Below, piece after piece: positions 54,064-64,000 of a stretch of 64,000 bases of DNA. The stretch is from positions 122,027,967 to 122,091,966 of the forward strand of contig OX375881.1 in NCBI GenBank assembly GCA_947359465.1, read 5' to 3'. This DNA is from Metellina segmentata (lineage: Eukaryota; Arthropoda; Arachnida; Araneae; Tetragnathidae). The position numbers and the translations under genes were made by a program. The first letter of the stretch is position 1. Every line of letters starts with the position of its first letter. Below the pieces are notes generated by a model. The model searched no databases. It was given only the letters and a program-made list of their open reading frames with translations, and was not told the origin of the DNA.

Positions 54064-55105
54064 TGGCTTCCAATAATGAACATTACTGTCCCCACTGCAA
54101 TAATCTGTTTTCAAATATGCATTATATGAATAGACATTCGGAATGCAAACAATGGTGAAATATTAAAAGCTTTCTCTTCCACAGGCCCTGTATGAAAAGT
54201 TACTGAAAAGATAATCGACACCCTTCATAACCATATAACCGCGCTTGGAACAATAATTAAAACTGGGTATTTGTGTGAAACTATTAAACAGGATCTTTTT
54301 TAGTTTGGCCCAAAAGACTGATGCTCTCATGTTTCATTCTTTGTTGGATTTGTTTGTTTCTAAATATTCCACAAATGATGGTGCTTTGGTATATCTTGAA
54401 GCACTATTTGAAGCTTGTTAAAATGTGAGCCTATTGCTACAGGGTAGAGTTAGGCAAAAATACAAATATGAAGGTAGAAAGTTTTCAACAATTAGAGTAT
54501 AGGGAAGAAGCCAAAACAATATAAAGGTTGGATGTCTTTTAGCTCTGGGGCTCACTAGTGTTTTAAACGAGTTGATTAATCACTTACTTTCTTTGAAATG
54601 CAGTAAACTTACTTCGATCATCAAAATGATCAGGAATAAATATTCTGTAATCCTGGATCATTACTAAAAGCATCAAGGGTGTAATCCGAATAGAACATGT
54701 CTCAGTTTCATAAAAAATGGATGCCAAATTCAATGTGATGAAACACGACCATGTATTCATGAATTTCAGTACACTTGTGTGGAACATTCAGTACGTTTAC
54801 AAATGTGTAAGCACATACATTTTGTAATCGCATCCAATGGTGCTACACAAGTTCACCAGCACACATGCGAGTCTTCAAATGATACGAATTCTAATGTTAT
54901 GGTCGAAATCCCTGTTGCTATTTAAAGCTGTAGTACACCTTTTGATTCCAGGTTTGTAAAGTTGTTACCCCCAATGTGAATGATTCCAAGATAATGGAAA
55001 TATTCAAGAGTATCACAATAGAAGCTGGAAAAGTTGTTGGGTGGAGATGCAAATATAACAAATTCAGTTGTCAATAGTGATTTAAAAGAAAAATAGAGCC
55101 TTACA
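54064..55105 (+). pseudogene. Relic with C2HC finger and SWIM-like zinc finger
   Basis: From ATG 54064: MASNNEHYCPHCNNLFSNMH, YMNRHSECKQW, a CxxC...HxxC finger, then a stop. Decayed frames follow (KTDALMFHSLLDLFVSKYST, GALVYLEALFEAC, LTSVLNELINHLLSLKCSK). At 54670-54924 an open frame reads GCNPNRTCLSFIKNGCQIQC, then TRPCIHEFQYTCVEHSVRLQ and MCKHIHFV. The C.H...C ... CKHIH order resembles the SWIM-type zinc finger of an uncharacterised arthropod protein family I recall, which also begins with a C2H2-like finger. A further block near 54945-55075 (SRFVKLLPP, IEAGKVVG) may be its tail. Transposon or host origin cannot be told. Confidence 0.5.
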
Positions 55106-55109
55106 GATG

Positions 55110-56640
55110 TTTTAAGCATATACAGAAAAACATAAATCTCTTCAAAATTAATTTTTCTAATTACATAAATAATGTGCTTTGTGTTCTATATACCTGTTGA
55201 TTTTACTAATGTTATGCTTCCTTTTCCAGCTTAATTTTCTATTTTTGTTTTATTAGTTCTTGTCTAGGTTTCTATCCGATTTTAGTACTTCTTACCATAA
55301 TAGAATGTTTCTGGCTCCAATCTATGCATACCAATGGCTCACAATTTGTTATTGTGGTGGATGGGGCTTTTTGAGGGGTAATGCATGGTACAACATCTGT
55401 AGACTCATCTGGATAAAGTTAAATGTGACCTTACAGCAGCTAAATGTAAAGGTTAAGATCAGTCACGACTTCAGCTTTTTGGTTTGCATCACACGGCTTG
55501 TGGTACTAACACATGGAATGGAATTAAACTAGTCCAAATTTCATCGATGGAACTCCAGGTACGATCTGCAGCTACCTGAGTATGAGCTTTATACAAAGTT
55601 CAGAGAATCCTTTGCTTCCCCCCTCCCCAATTATACTCCTGTCTACATATTCTCTTCTTTTTTGATCTTTTAGGGATGGAAGAATTTATTGTGGGTAAAA
55701 AATTATTCCATGTGTATGTAGACCTTTCCACAGAAATGATAGGTTTAATCCTCAGTGAAAGGTAACTAAAAACTGCACTTTAAATTAACCACCTGTCATA
55801 GTACCTATACTTTGGTACATCACTCACCTTCACGGTTTGTTAATGTTCTTTTCCTGTGTTTTAAGTGAAGCTGCAGTGGTGTCGAACACAATCCTTGATT
55901 TTTGTTTTTATTGTGTAACTTTGCATTTTCTCCCGGAATTATCCCCATTTTCTGCAAATAATTTGTTGACTAGCTAAATAAATTCATTCTGCTATTGACA
56001 TTGTTCACTCCCTGTAAGCCCTGCTTATGCCTCTTGGCGGACCCTGCCCTGATTAAATCCGATTGTTTTTCCTTAAATGGTATCTTTTCTTCTTATAAAT
56101 ACATTTTAATCTTCATTCTTTCAATTTTAGAAATGTGATTCTTTAAATGGCATTTGGAAACTGCTACAGCAGAGGATTAAGGCTCTTGGCAATACCTCTT
56201 TAAAAAAAACGCATCACGATTCCTACCTCATGGGTGATGTGGAAATGGAATCTGGTTTATTTTAGGTTGCCTAGTCTGCAGATACAGGACAGTTGTTCCA
56301 GTACTTGAACTCGGAAAATAATGATTTGTTGCCTGCCCAAGAGACATGCAAATGAGATTTTATCAATTGCACCGAAAGAGTGTTTTTTTTTTTTTTTCAC
56401 AGGACTGAAATGGTGTTCTTTTTTTAATGCAACTTTTCTTATGATAAGTAGAAAATAAAATTGTTTTATATGTTAATAAAATGCTAAAACATCAACCTGA
56501 GTTATATTATTTCATAAAACCTTATATAAACTATCATACTTTGATCAAACTTGGTGTATCAAATGATTTTTCCAATAATGAATGGAGAAAAGAATATCCA
56601 CCATTGAATTAAAGAAACTTGTCTTTACATCAATTTTATC
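55110..56640. other. AT-rich intergenic sequence, some coding-like patches
   Basis: Patches at 55290-55400 and 56127-56260 (LNGIWKLLQQRIKALGN) look coding-like in composition but match nothing I know. They could be more of the preceding relic. No terminal repeats were recognised. Confidence 0.35.
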
Positions 56641-56679
56641 TGAAGCGTTTACCACTTCTTGCGATTTGATCGTCATTTA

Positions 56680-57445
56680 GTTTAGATGCTGACAAACTCT
56701 GCATGGGGTGACTTGAATACATCATGTTTTAGTGATTGTGCGCATGGTGAAGACTTAAAGATTACCAAATTCCTTTGGGGTGAATCATGTGTCTTCGGCA
56801 AACATGAAATAGTTTTTAGAAACACAGCACAATTGTGAAGCCTCATTCCATGTTCCCAAGCAAACATTAATACCATATAAGAAAGCATTGATGAAAATCA
56901 AGAGACCTCTTATACACATGAGGGCATTACTCTGAATGTAGTATGGAAAATTAACTATTTGGATTCTCTTCCCCACACAATCCAATTAACCTTTAGAGTG
57001 CAGTGCTCAAATTTTTTTACTTGTCTCTCGGAATAGTAGCAATAGTGTTGTCCAAATGCTGCTCAATGGAAATTGATGAAAAAGGTTCTAATATTTTTAG
57101 GAAGTCTTGGGGGGTTTCCTGTCGATAGATAGCATGGAATTTCAACCTATTAAGGTGTAAAGGGGAGAGTCCAAAGGACATGACTCCAAGATAGTTGCAA
57201 TTAGAGGACCAGGGTATCAGATTTCCATCAAAAATAGGGTCAGGAATATCTAGTAAAAAGTATAACGGCATTTATCAACATTAATTTTAATTTCCCAAGC
57301 AGTAAGCCAAGTTTCAAGGGAGTAAGATCATGGTTTCTGGCTAACCCAGCTGTATCATCTGCTAACATGCAAAACAGATCATTGATTCCGAGGTATGTCG
57401 TTCACAAGAACTAATGGTGGGAAACAAGGCATTAGGGCAGTATTG
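56680..57445 (-). pseudogene. LINE reverse-transcriptase relic
   Basis: The minus strand reads LVLVNDIPRN near 57400, then CMLADDTAGLARNHDLTPLK (about 57375-57310), where LADD corresponds to the RT active-site YADD/FADD. It continues TAWEIKINVDKCRYT, then IPDPIFDGNLIPWSSNCNYL and GV (about 57245-57165), the usual thumb entry ('I.W....KYLGV'). Beyond that NRLKFHAIYRQ and, further down, decayed sequence to about 56680. It differs from the LINE at 21.8-23.9 kb. Frameshifts are frequent and neither end is defined. Confidence 0.65.
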
Positions 57446-57449
57446 CCAA

Positions 57450-58505
57450 CTCAGACGACTGAAAAACCTAATACCCCAAAAATAAACACCTTTTAGAATT
57501 CCGATTCTTGTAAAAAAAAATGCAGAAATGAATAATTTGATTTTCTAAATGGAATTTTTAAAGTTTTATTAGCTAGAAAAACAAAATTTTTGAATACAAA
57601 TTGTTAGATTTAAACTTATGCAATAGCTTTAAAAACTGCTACATGCAGATTTTCATTTTATGATAAAAATCTTGCATGTTTTTCAATAAAAAATAAGTTT
57701 AAACTAATTTTACAGGGCTTATAGGCCTCTACACATTGTCAATACATAAAATAAGCTTCATGTTCATATCTTGTCAACTAAATGAAACTGATTACTATTT
57801 TAGGAAAAATTAGGTTATTAAATCTAGGCCTCAAACGAATACTTACTCAATTTAATATTTTCATTTGGCAGTATGATTTTGTCTTATGGTTTATATTCTC
57901 ACAACACTCATGTCTTGCGATAATAAATTAATTGATGGTGTGTAGTCAAAGCTTCCCGGAAAAAATTGTTCTTGAGTACTTACGTTATACCACAACATTG
58001 GTAAACAAGTATTAATTATGGTTCCCACATTCTAATCGACATGTTTTATTTGTTTAGTATACACATATGAATACGAAATCATGTCGATTGCAATGACGGA
58101 ACCGTAGTCACGCATTAAACGTAAATAAACATAATACTTACTTCACTTCACTTCGATTCAGTACACAGGAACAAAATAAACAAATGGTACATAAAAACCT
58201 TTATTTTTAATTAAGCATAATTCAACCTACACAATAATTAATTTTTTTTCAGTTCGCAATTCATTTTTATTATTCAAACTTTAGAAAACTTTTCCTCCAC
58301 AAATCCAAACAATTAACGACGGCGAATTTTTTTTTTCAAATTTAGAAACTTACAATCAATTTCTTTCATAAATTACCTTTTAAAAAATGAATGTACTCGT
58401 CGTTTTTGAAAAAGTTTTAAAAGGGGGCGTACTCTTAAACATATGGCGATAATTGGTAATATTTACGGTAACTGTTGCAGTCATAACAGCTCATTTGTAC
58501 TGTGT
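57450..58505. other. AT-rich spacer, nothing recognised
   Basis: About 1 kb of AT-rich DNA without recognised gene, repeat or inverted ends. Confidence 0.5.
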
Positions 58506-58508
58506 GTA

Positions 58509-58888
58509 AGCCGACCAACTGGTATAGTGGTTAAGGTGTTAGCCTCTAGATCGGAAGGTTCCGGGTTCGGGCATGGATGTTTGTAAACATATGGTGTAGA
58601 GGCGGCTGGTGCCCGTTAAATCTGTCGTGGCCGAAAGTCCTCACATTGGGTTGGCGTGGAAGTTTGGAGAGTGGGGTGCCAGCTCAGGTGTTGCTTCGTC
58701 ATCTGACCGTGGTTCAAAATAACGAGGTGTTGTCCTCGGATCTTTCCCTTAAGGGACTGATCCAGGATCGTCGTCAATAGCCCGTTGTATTGCTCTAGTA
58801 CGACCTTAACTAAAATTACCATTACACGGACCATCGTCAACAGCCCGTTATGTTTCTCTAGTACGAAGTCAACTAAAATTACCATTAT
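58509..58888 (+). mobile_element. SINE, type I head, with duplicated 3' tail
   Basis: Starts GCCGACCAACTGGTATAGTG. A deletion has removed part of the B box (GGTTCCGGGTTCGGGCATGG). The body is close to consensus. The 3' end is present twice: TCGTCGTCAATAGCCCGTTG ... AACTAAAATTACCATTA, then again CATCGTCAACAGCCCGTTAT ... AACTAAAATTACCATTA. A probable target duplication TGTGTGTA lies at 58501-58508 and 58889-58896. Confidence 0.85.
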
Positions 58889-58934
58889 TGTGTGTAGTAA
58901 AAAATATAGAAGGGCAAACTATTAATATATTCGA

Positions 58935-59008
58935 TTTATTCCTTAGGATTGATCCCAGACCGTGGTCAGTAGTGAGTTGTATTGCTCTGGTACAATGTTA
59001 ATTAAAAA
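58935..59008 (+). mobile_element. SINE 3' fragment
   Basis: CCTTAGGATTGATCCCAGAC, then CGTGGTCAGTAGTGAGTTGT and a tail of TTAATTAAAA match the last 70 bp of the SINE family. No body upstream. Confidence 0.7.
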
Positions 59009-59009
59009 C

Positions 59010-59995
59010 AAATCATGAAAACAAAACTATATAGAAGTAAAACCCCACACACTGTATCACAAACAGTCAGTCAGAAATGTGTTGAATGAAGTACCTTAAA
59101 ATATTAGTGTGTGCACATCAGTACAATGCGAATATACATGCTATTTGGTCAATTTGCACCAGGATAGTTTTTTATACAAAAGAGAAATACACTCAGGGTA
59201 GTCACCTGAATCGAACCTGTGCTGTTCATGACTCTCAGGCAACTGGTGCAGGGTAGAGTGCCAGCCTAAAACTCTCCTACCACCGAATTGAATTTGATAT
59301 TATGACTGAATTATTTGGTTTAAACTGTAATTATTCTGACCTGACCAATAATATTAATGATAGTTTCACAACTTTACATTTTGTTTACCAACATGTTCCC
59401 CTTTAGCGCGTCTCTCATTGAATGTGTCCATCAGTTTACGCAGTGTAGTTTGACAGTCTCACAATGTCCGAAATGTTTACTCCTTGTGTTTAGCTCCAAA
59501 TGTCCTTCTAGTCGGGTAGACATTCAAGAGTTCAACAGACAGCACCATCTGACTCTTTACAGCCTTTGAATGCAATGCCAGGGTTACTTGTAAATTTGCA
59601 TACTGTTATCCCATGACATTTGGCACATTAGTGTAATTTTGCTGTAAATGCTTGGAATTTATACGAAGATGACAGGGAAGCAGAAACTAGGAGAAATTTC
59701 ACGTTGCCGCTAAGAGATCAGTCTAGTATTCCATATGCGACACTTAGAATTAATAATACAAAGGTTTCGGTGCAGCCATACGACGGATCAAAATAAAGCG
59801 TGCGAAGATTTTGCAAATGAGACTACACAAAAAAGTAGCTGCCGGGATTATTAAAAAGCAGAGTAATGAAAACAATAAATTTGTGTATACCAAGTTTGCA
59901 ATTTTTTTCATATTATCTCTTACCTAAAAAATATTTCTAATTTGTTCCATCTTTCTATGTATAAGGCATCTTTCTAGTATTAATATAATATTGGT
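59010..59995. other. Intergenic sequence, nothing recognised
   Basis: An isolated B-box-like GGTTCGATTC occurs on the minus strand near 59206-59216 without a convincing tRNA fold. The 70-codon frame at 59357-59569 has no motif I recognise. Confidence 0.4.
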
Positions 59996-59999
59996 AATT

Positions 60000-60318
60000 T
60001 GTAATTAACGTCGTATTAGAGCAGTACAACGGGCTATTGACGACGGTCCGGGATCAATCCCTTCAGGGAAAGATCCGAGGACAACACCTCGTTATTTTGA
60101 ACCATGGTCAGATGACGAAGCAACACCTGAGCTGGCACCCCACTCTCCAAACTCCCACACCAACCCAACGTGAGGACCTTCGGCCACGACAGATTTAAGG
60201 TGCACCAGCCGCCTCTACGCCATACGCTCACAAGCATCCATGCCCGGACCTGGATTCGAACCAGGAAATTTACGGCTAACACCTTGAGAGAGAGAGCTAA
60301 CACCTTGACAACTTTAAT
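60000..60318 (-). mobile_element. SINE, type I head damaged, minus strand
   Basis: The body is near-consensus in reverse (AACACCTCGTTATTTTGAAC, TGAGCTGGCACCCCACTCTC, CACCAGCCGCCTCTACGCCA). B box GGTTCGAATCC is intact in reverse at about 60252. The head is rearranged: GCTAACACCTTGA appears twice around a GAGAGAGAGA insert (60274-60318). Confidence 0.85.
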
Positions 60319-60319
60319 A

Positions 60320-60705
60320 TAACATACAACGATATCTGCACTTGTTGCTGAAATGCGTTCGTACAGGGATGTGAATCTGTTGCTCGAGAAGTGAAGCACA
60401 TATTTAACACACAGAAAGATTTTAATCCTTTAAATTTTAAAGATTGAAATGGAGTCTTGAAAATGCAAAGCAGAACTTTCGAAAGTAGTAAAACACGAAA
60501 CAAAAAGAAAATATTAGAATTGCTTATTATAAAGATTTATGTGCAAAATTTGAATGTTTTTGTGCTACTGTAGAAAAAATTTCCTTTGTGTCTGTCTTGT
60601 ACTTTTTTTTTACAAACACACTAAAATACAAAATAAATAACAGATATTGATACAGAATACAACTTGTCCCCGATATTAATAATTTGAGAATCTTCACCCA
60701 TCATG
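60320..60705. other. AT-rich spacer, nothing recognised
   Basis: No gene or repeat recognised. Confidence 0.45.
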
Positions 60706-60707
60706 TT

Positions 60708-60958
60708 GTAGGACCGCGATGGCCCGTTTGGAACAGTAACGGATTAGAAACCGGAGGGTTATGAGTTGGAATCCAACAAACACCGTAGTGTACAAAGCAG
60801 ACTGGTGCACGTTAAATCCGTTGTAGCTTCAAATGTCCTCACGTTGGCGTGGAAGTTTGGAGAGTAGTGTGCCAGCTCAGGTGTTGACTCGTCATCTGAC
60901 CGTGGTTCAAAATTACGTGGTGTGGTCCTTGGGATTGTTCCCGGATAAAGGTAAAGTT
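60708..60958 (+). mobile_element. SINE, type II head, 3'-truncated
   Basis: Head ACGGATTAGAAACCGGAGGG, then TTATGAGTTGGAATCCAACA (B box changed by one base). Body CTTCAAATGTCCTCACGTTG, TTGGAGAGTAGTGTGCCAGC, TCATCTGACCGTGGTTCAAA. It stops after GTTCCCGGAT, so the last 60 bp are absent. Confidence 0.82.
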
Positions 60959-61045
60959 TATAAGTGGCCAGTGAATTTGTTTTATTCAGTGGCCATTTAC
61001 AAGCGTTCACATATTTTGTTCAATACTCACACACCGTTATGAATA

Positions 61046-61440
61046 CAATAAAAAGTCCCAAATCCGGACGTTTTGCTAACCAGCGTTTTTTTCTCACTTT
61101 TCTATGTACAATTTTTACAGAACAAAGCGTTCAACCTGGACCACATTGATAAAACAACGCACAAGTTCAGAGTAAATACAACACAGAAAAATTAGAAGTT
61201 TTGTAAGTAAAATTTTCTGCATTGTATTAAAGTTTTTTTCTTTATTTAAAAAAAAAATATTCCGATTTATATATCTACTATTTCAGTATTGAAAACGTGT
61301 TCCGGGCGTAAATAACGAGCGGGGTTGGGTGGGGTCAGACCAGGAATGAAAAATATGACACAAAAAAAAAACTGCAAATGATCCGAAATAGTCCGAAAAT
61401 GCAGAGGTCCGGAGGATTCCGGATTTGGGACTTTGTCCTG
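61046..61440. mobile_element. MITE with TA target (395 bp)
   Basis: The left end CAATAAAAAGTCCCAAATCC and the reverse complement of the right end, CAGGACAAAGTCCCAAATCC, form a terminal repeat of about 23 bp with three or four differences. TA flanks both (61044-61045 and 61441-61442). No gene inside. It is consistent with a non-autonomous Tc1/mariner-type element. Confidence 0.75.
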
Positions 61441-61442
61441 TA

Positions 61443-61714
61443 TATATATCAAATTAAGATTTTCTCACCTCGCAAAATACCAGTACTACGGAAATACCAA
61501 AGGTCACGTGCACACGTAAGTACTAATCTTCAAGCTTCTTTCCCTAAATTCCACTTCAATCGTCTGTATTTTTTTCCTAAATTCCAAATACTTTCCATGC
61601 TTATGTTCCCGTGCTTTTTTTTATCTTTCAAATAAAATTTTTAACGGTCCTCAGAAGAAGAAAAAAAACGTAAAATCGAAGAAAAATCGTAAATCGACCC
61701 CATATGAACTAATG
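61443..61714. other. AT-rich spacer, nothing recognised
   Basis: No feature recognised in this short stretch. Confidence 0.4.
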
Positions 61715-61715
61715 T

Positions 61716-61838
61716 TTTTATGTCCACTCTCTAAACCTCCAACAAACCACGGCAACTTGAGAACATACGAGGCTACGACGAATCGAATGTGCACCAGTCC
61801 CCTTATACACGACGGTCTTTGGCTGAATTCCTACCTAT
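61716..61838 (-). mobile_element. SINE fragment, minus strand
   Basis: CCACTCTCTAAACCTCCAAC, GTGCACCAGTCCCCTTATAC and ACACGACGGTCTTTGGCTGA match the left body of a type II SINE in reverse. It adjoins the fuller copy that follows. Confidence 0.65.
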
Positions 61839-61847
61839 TATATGGTA

Positions 61848-62140
61848 GGTAGGTATTTTAATAAACGTCGTACTGGAACAACACAACCGGCTATTGACAA
61901 CTGTCCGGTGTCAATCCCAACGGGAATGATCCGAGGACACCACGGTCAGATGACAAGGCAACACTTGAACTGGCATACCACTCTCCAAACTTCCACACCA
62001 CGCCAACGTGATGACATTTGAGGCCACGACAGATTTAACGTGCACCAGCCCCCTTTGCACACGACGGTGTTTGTTGGATTCGAACTTGCAACCCTCCTAT
62101 TGCTAATCTGTTACTCTACCAACAGGGCCCCATTGTCACA
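61848..62140 (-). mobile_element. SINE, type II head, minus strand
   Basis: In SINE orientation: head GGGCCCTGTTGGTAGAGTAA, CAGATTAGCAATAGGAGGGT, B box GTTCGAATCC, then the family body (GTCATCACGTTGGCGTGGTG, GGAAGTTTGGAGAGTGG) and a tail ending TACCTACCTACC. The region around TCATCTGACCGTGG carries a short deletion. Confidence 0.85.
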
Positions 62141-63240
62141 TGGAATGTTTAAAACAAAAACCTATGCAGATGAACAGTCCGTTATTAAAAGATAATTCAT
62201 TAAATATTAAAAGTTTGTGTGTAAAAACACAAAAAATGTGTGATAGACTATTTTTAAATTTTGGAATATGTATGTACACTTAGAGCTTAAATTCTAGTAA
62301 CAATATGCACTATACTGTACTCAATGGAAATTCGAAATTGTTAATTTTTGTAAAATAAAATACATGTATGTACGTTGTATTTCCATTTCGTAAACGAGCA
62401 TTTTTTTAATCATTCCTTTATATGTAATGGATGAGGATGGTTCATTATTTAAGGTTTTCGTGTTATGTGAATTCGATAACCTTCCCGAACCCGACTCGGA
62501 TAGTTAATCGAAGTTTCACTGAACAATTTTCCTGATGAACAGAGTATGAGAAAAGTTCTTTTATCGCATTCGAATAAAATGATATGCAAGTAATTTGAAT
62601 AAATAGCATGTCTCTTGTTCAGAGTTACTTACAAGTGAAAAATCACAAAATATAGTCTTTTGAAATAAAAAATCACTCTATTTAGATCTTAATTTTAATC
62701 GGCATATCTTGTAACAATCTAATAAATTATTATATTGAGTAGGATTTAATGAGACAAAATTTAACAAAATGGTCTATTTTAATATTAATAGAAACAGATG
62801 TATTCAATTTGTGGACTTTCTAGATATTTAATTATACATCAAAAACAAACTGCTGATCGCAGATCAAATAATCTCACCACTAAAATACTAAGATTACACT
62901 TCACAGACATAATTAAATGCTATTGTGTAAAAATTGAAAATCGAAGCTGAAACAAAATTTTTCTTACATCTGTAACGCTTAAATTTTTTTCACAAAGTTA
63001 TGTAGTCTATATCTTATATCTATGATAATTGCAAATTTGAAGGAGATTGTACTTTTTAGTTTCATCCAATCTTTGATCAGAATACGTTTTAAAACAAATT
63101 AACTTTTACTAATTCTTCCACTTTCATTAGAAAGTCCGTCAAATCCATCAGCTCCCCTCCTCGACTGTACATGATTTAAGAAATTATAAACACACACAAC
63201 ATTCAACCCTACATTCCCACAGAGATTTTTTCAAATCATC
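62141..63240. other. AT-rich spacer, nothing recognised
   Basis: About 1.1 kb of AT-rich DNA. No gene, repeat or terminal inversion recognised. Confidence 0.5.
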
Positions 63241-63244
63241 AAAA

Positions 63245-63520
63245 TACTTGCGGGTTACGGTTTGTGCTGCTTCAAAACGTCACTCTGCGCATTTTCTTTC
63301 GCGCAGATCACTCTTCCAGAGTTACGGTTCGGTCTGTTTAAAAATGTCACTGCGCAGTTAGTTCGCCCAGAAAACTTTCCCATAGTGTTACGGTTCGGTC
63401 TGTTTCCCTGACACCCCTTCAAAATAACGCGTATAAGAGAAATGGATCCTTCCATGCGCGGCTAGGGTGCGCAGAAAATTTCCCCATAGTGTTACGGTTT
63501 GGGTTTGACTGTCGAGTGTT
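63245..63520. repeat. Degenerate tandem repeat with GTTACGGTTCGG core
   Basis: GTTACGGTTTGTGCTGCTT, GTTACGGTTCGGTCTGTTT, GTTACGGTTCGGTCTGTTT and GTTACGGTTTGGGTTTGAC occur in order near 63253, 63322, 63385 and 63492, each preceded by AGTGT/AGAGT-like words and GCGCAG or CCCATAG sequence. Spacing is uneven (about 63-107 bp). Confidence 0.75.
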
Positions 63521-63523
63521 TTT

Positions 63524-63575
63524 GTGCGATCTTTGTTGTACGATCTTTGTTGTGCGATCTTTTTTGTGCGGTATA
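63524..63575. repeat. 14-bp tandem repeat, about 3.6 copies
   Basis: Unit TTGTGCGATCTTTG repeated with single changes (TTGTACGATCTTTG, TTGTGCGATCTTTT). Confidence 0.88.
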
Positions 63576-63688
63576 TGAAAAAAATGTCTTACACTCCTTT
63601 CAAAATTTCAATCAAATTAGAACATATTTGACGAAGTTATCAATACAAATTTTTTAAATAAAAAAAGTTTTAATGTAACACGTTTTTG

Positions 63689-63985
63689 AAACGGACTAAA
63701 AAGTATAAAATAATTTCTCATGCCCCGTACAGATTGTCCTGCAAATTTGTGATTGTGAAGTTTTAATAGCTATAAAAATGATATCGATAAAATAGCGATA
63801 AAAATGATAAAAACGAAAAACGTGGGGCGCATGCAATGGATAATAGTGAGGAGTGTAAAGCAACCCAAGTTTTTCGTTTTAAATCTTACACAAGTATTTT
63901 TATAGCTATTAAACTTCACAATCACAAATTTTCAGTACAATCTGTCTGGGGTCAGAAGAAATTATTTTATACTTTTCAGTCCGTT
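63689..63985. repeat. Inverted repeat with about 91-bp arms
   Basis: The left arm (63689-63779) starts AACGGACTAAAAAGTATAAA and ends GTTTTAATAGCTATAAAAAT. The reverse complement of the right arm (63895-63985) starts AACGGACTGAAAAGTATAAA and ends GTTTAATAGCTATAAAAAT. The arms agree at most positions, with a spacer of about 115 bp. It may be a foldback element or a duplicated terminal repeat of a larger element cut by the window end. Confidence 0.85.
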
Positions 63986-64000
63986 ACACCAACTACATGG

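Noticed and set aside
59190..59285. Isolated tRNA-like B box
   Set aside because: GGTTCGATTC is present on the minus strand, but no A box at the right distance and no cloverleaf could be drawn.

Overview
This window is eukaryotic, AT-rich and packed with decayed mobile DNA. I see no intact single-exon host gene, no bacterial operon, no CRISPR array and no intact tRNA or rRNA gene. The transposase and reverse-transcriptase relics resemble, from memory, families common in spider genomes such as Araneus. The source is therefore most likely an arthropod and probably an orb-weaving spider. That assignment is inference from remembered protein families, not from a search.

Layout. 1-0.7 kb: degenerate tandem repeat of about 190 bp. 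1.2-1.74 kb: two SINEs head to head. 1.8-4.56 kb: mariner-type element split by a TTAA-flanked transposon. 4.57-6.6 kb: LINE tail, a MITE and a foldback repeat. 6.77-8.23 kb: Tc1/mariner-superfamily element (DD41D by my count) with perfect 57-bp inverted repeats. 10.26-13.1 kb: three-level nest of a Tc1 relic, a 2.5-kb long-TIR element and a SINE. 13.7-15.9 kb: SINEs, (AC)n and a tandem repeat. 17.4-18.8 kb: Tc1 element with four stops. 20.0-26.6 kb: relics of mariner, Tc1 and an RT/RNase H LINE, including a mariner/Tc1 chimera. 26.6-29.4 kb: the best-preserved TTAA element. 29.9-32.2 kb: a Tc1 and an internally deleted mariner side by side. 33.4-35.1 kb: hAT remnant. 35.6-36.2 kb: cluster of palindromes. 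36.8-37.7 kb: possible spliced gene or gene relic. 38.3-42.6 kb: hAT transposase relic interrupted by a Tc1. 43.3-44.8 kb: third TTAA element. 46.5-51 kb: a DUF7869-like relic, SINEs, a foldback repeat and an 89-bp minisatellite grown out of a SINE. 53.5-57.5 kb: relic with a SWIM-like zinc finger, then a LINE RT relic. 58.5-62.1 kb: SINE-rich with a MITE. 63.2-64 kb: tandem repeats and a 91-bp-arm inverted repeat.

How the parts relate. DNA transposons (Tc1/mariner with TA targets, hAT and a long-TIR element with 8-bp targets, a Mutator-like family with TTAA targets) supplied most unique sequence and inserted into each other. Several insertions can be removed on paper to leave a continuous older element. 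Two families of tRNA-headed SINEs, mobilised by a LINE (12-13-bp target duplications), are scattered over everything and are among the youngest layers. The most unusual items are a SINE segment amplified into an 89-bp tandem array, SINEs sharing a tRNA head but not a body, the 2.5-kb long-TIR element of unclear superfamily, and the mariner/Tc1 chimera. I did not find a convincing new functional system.
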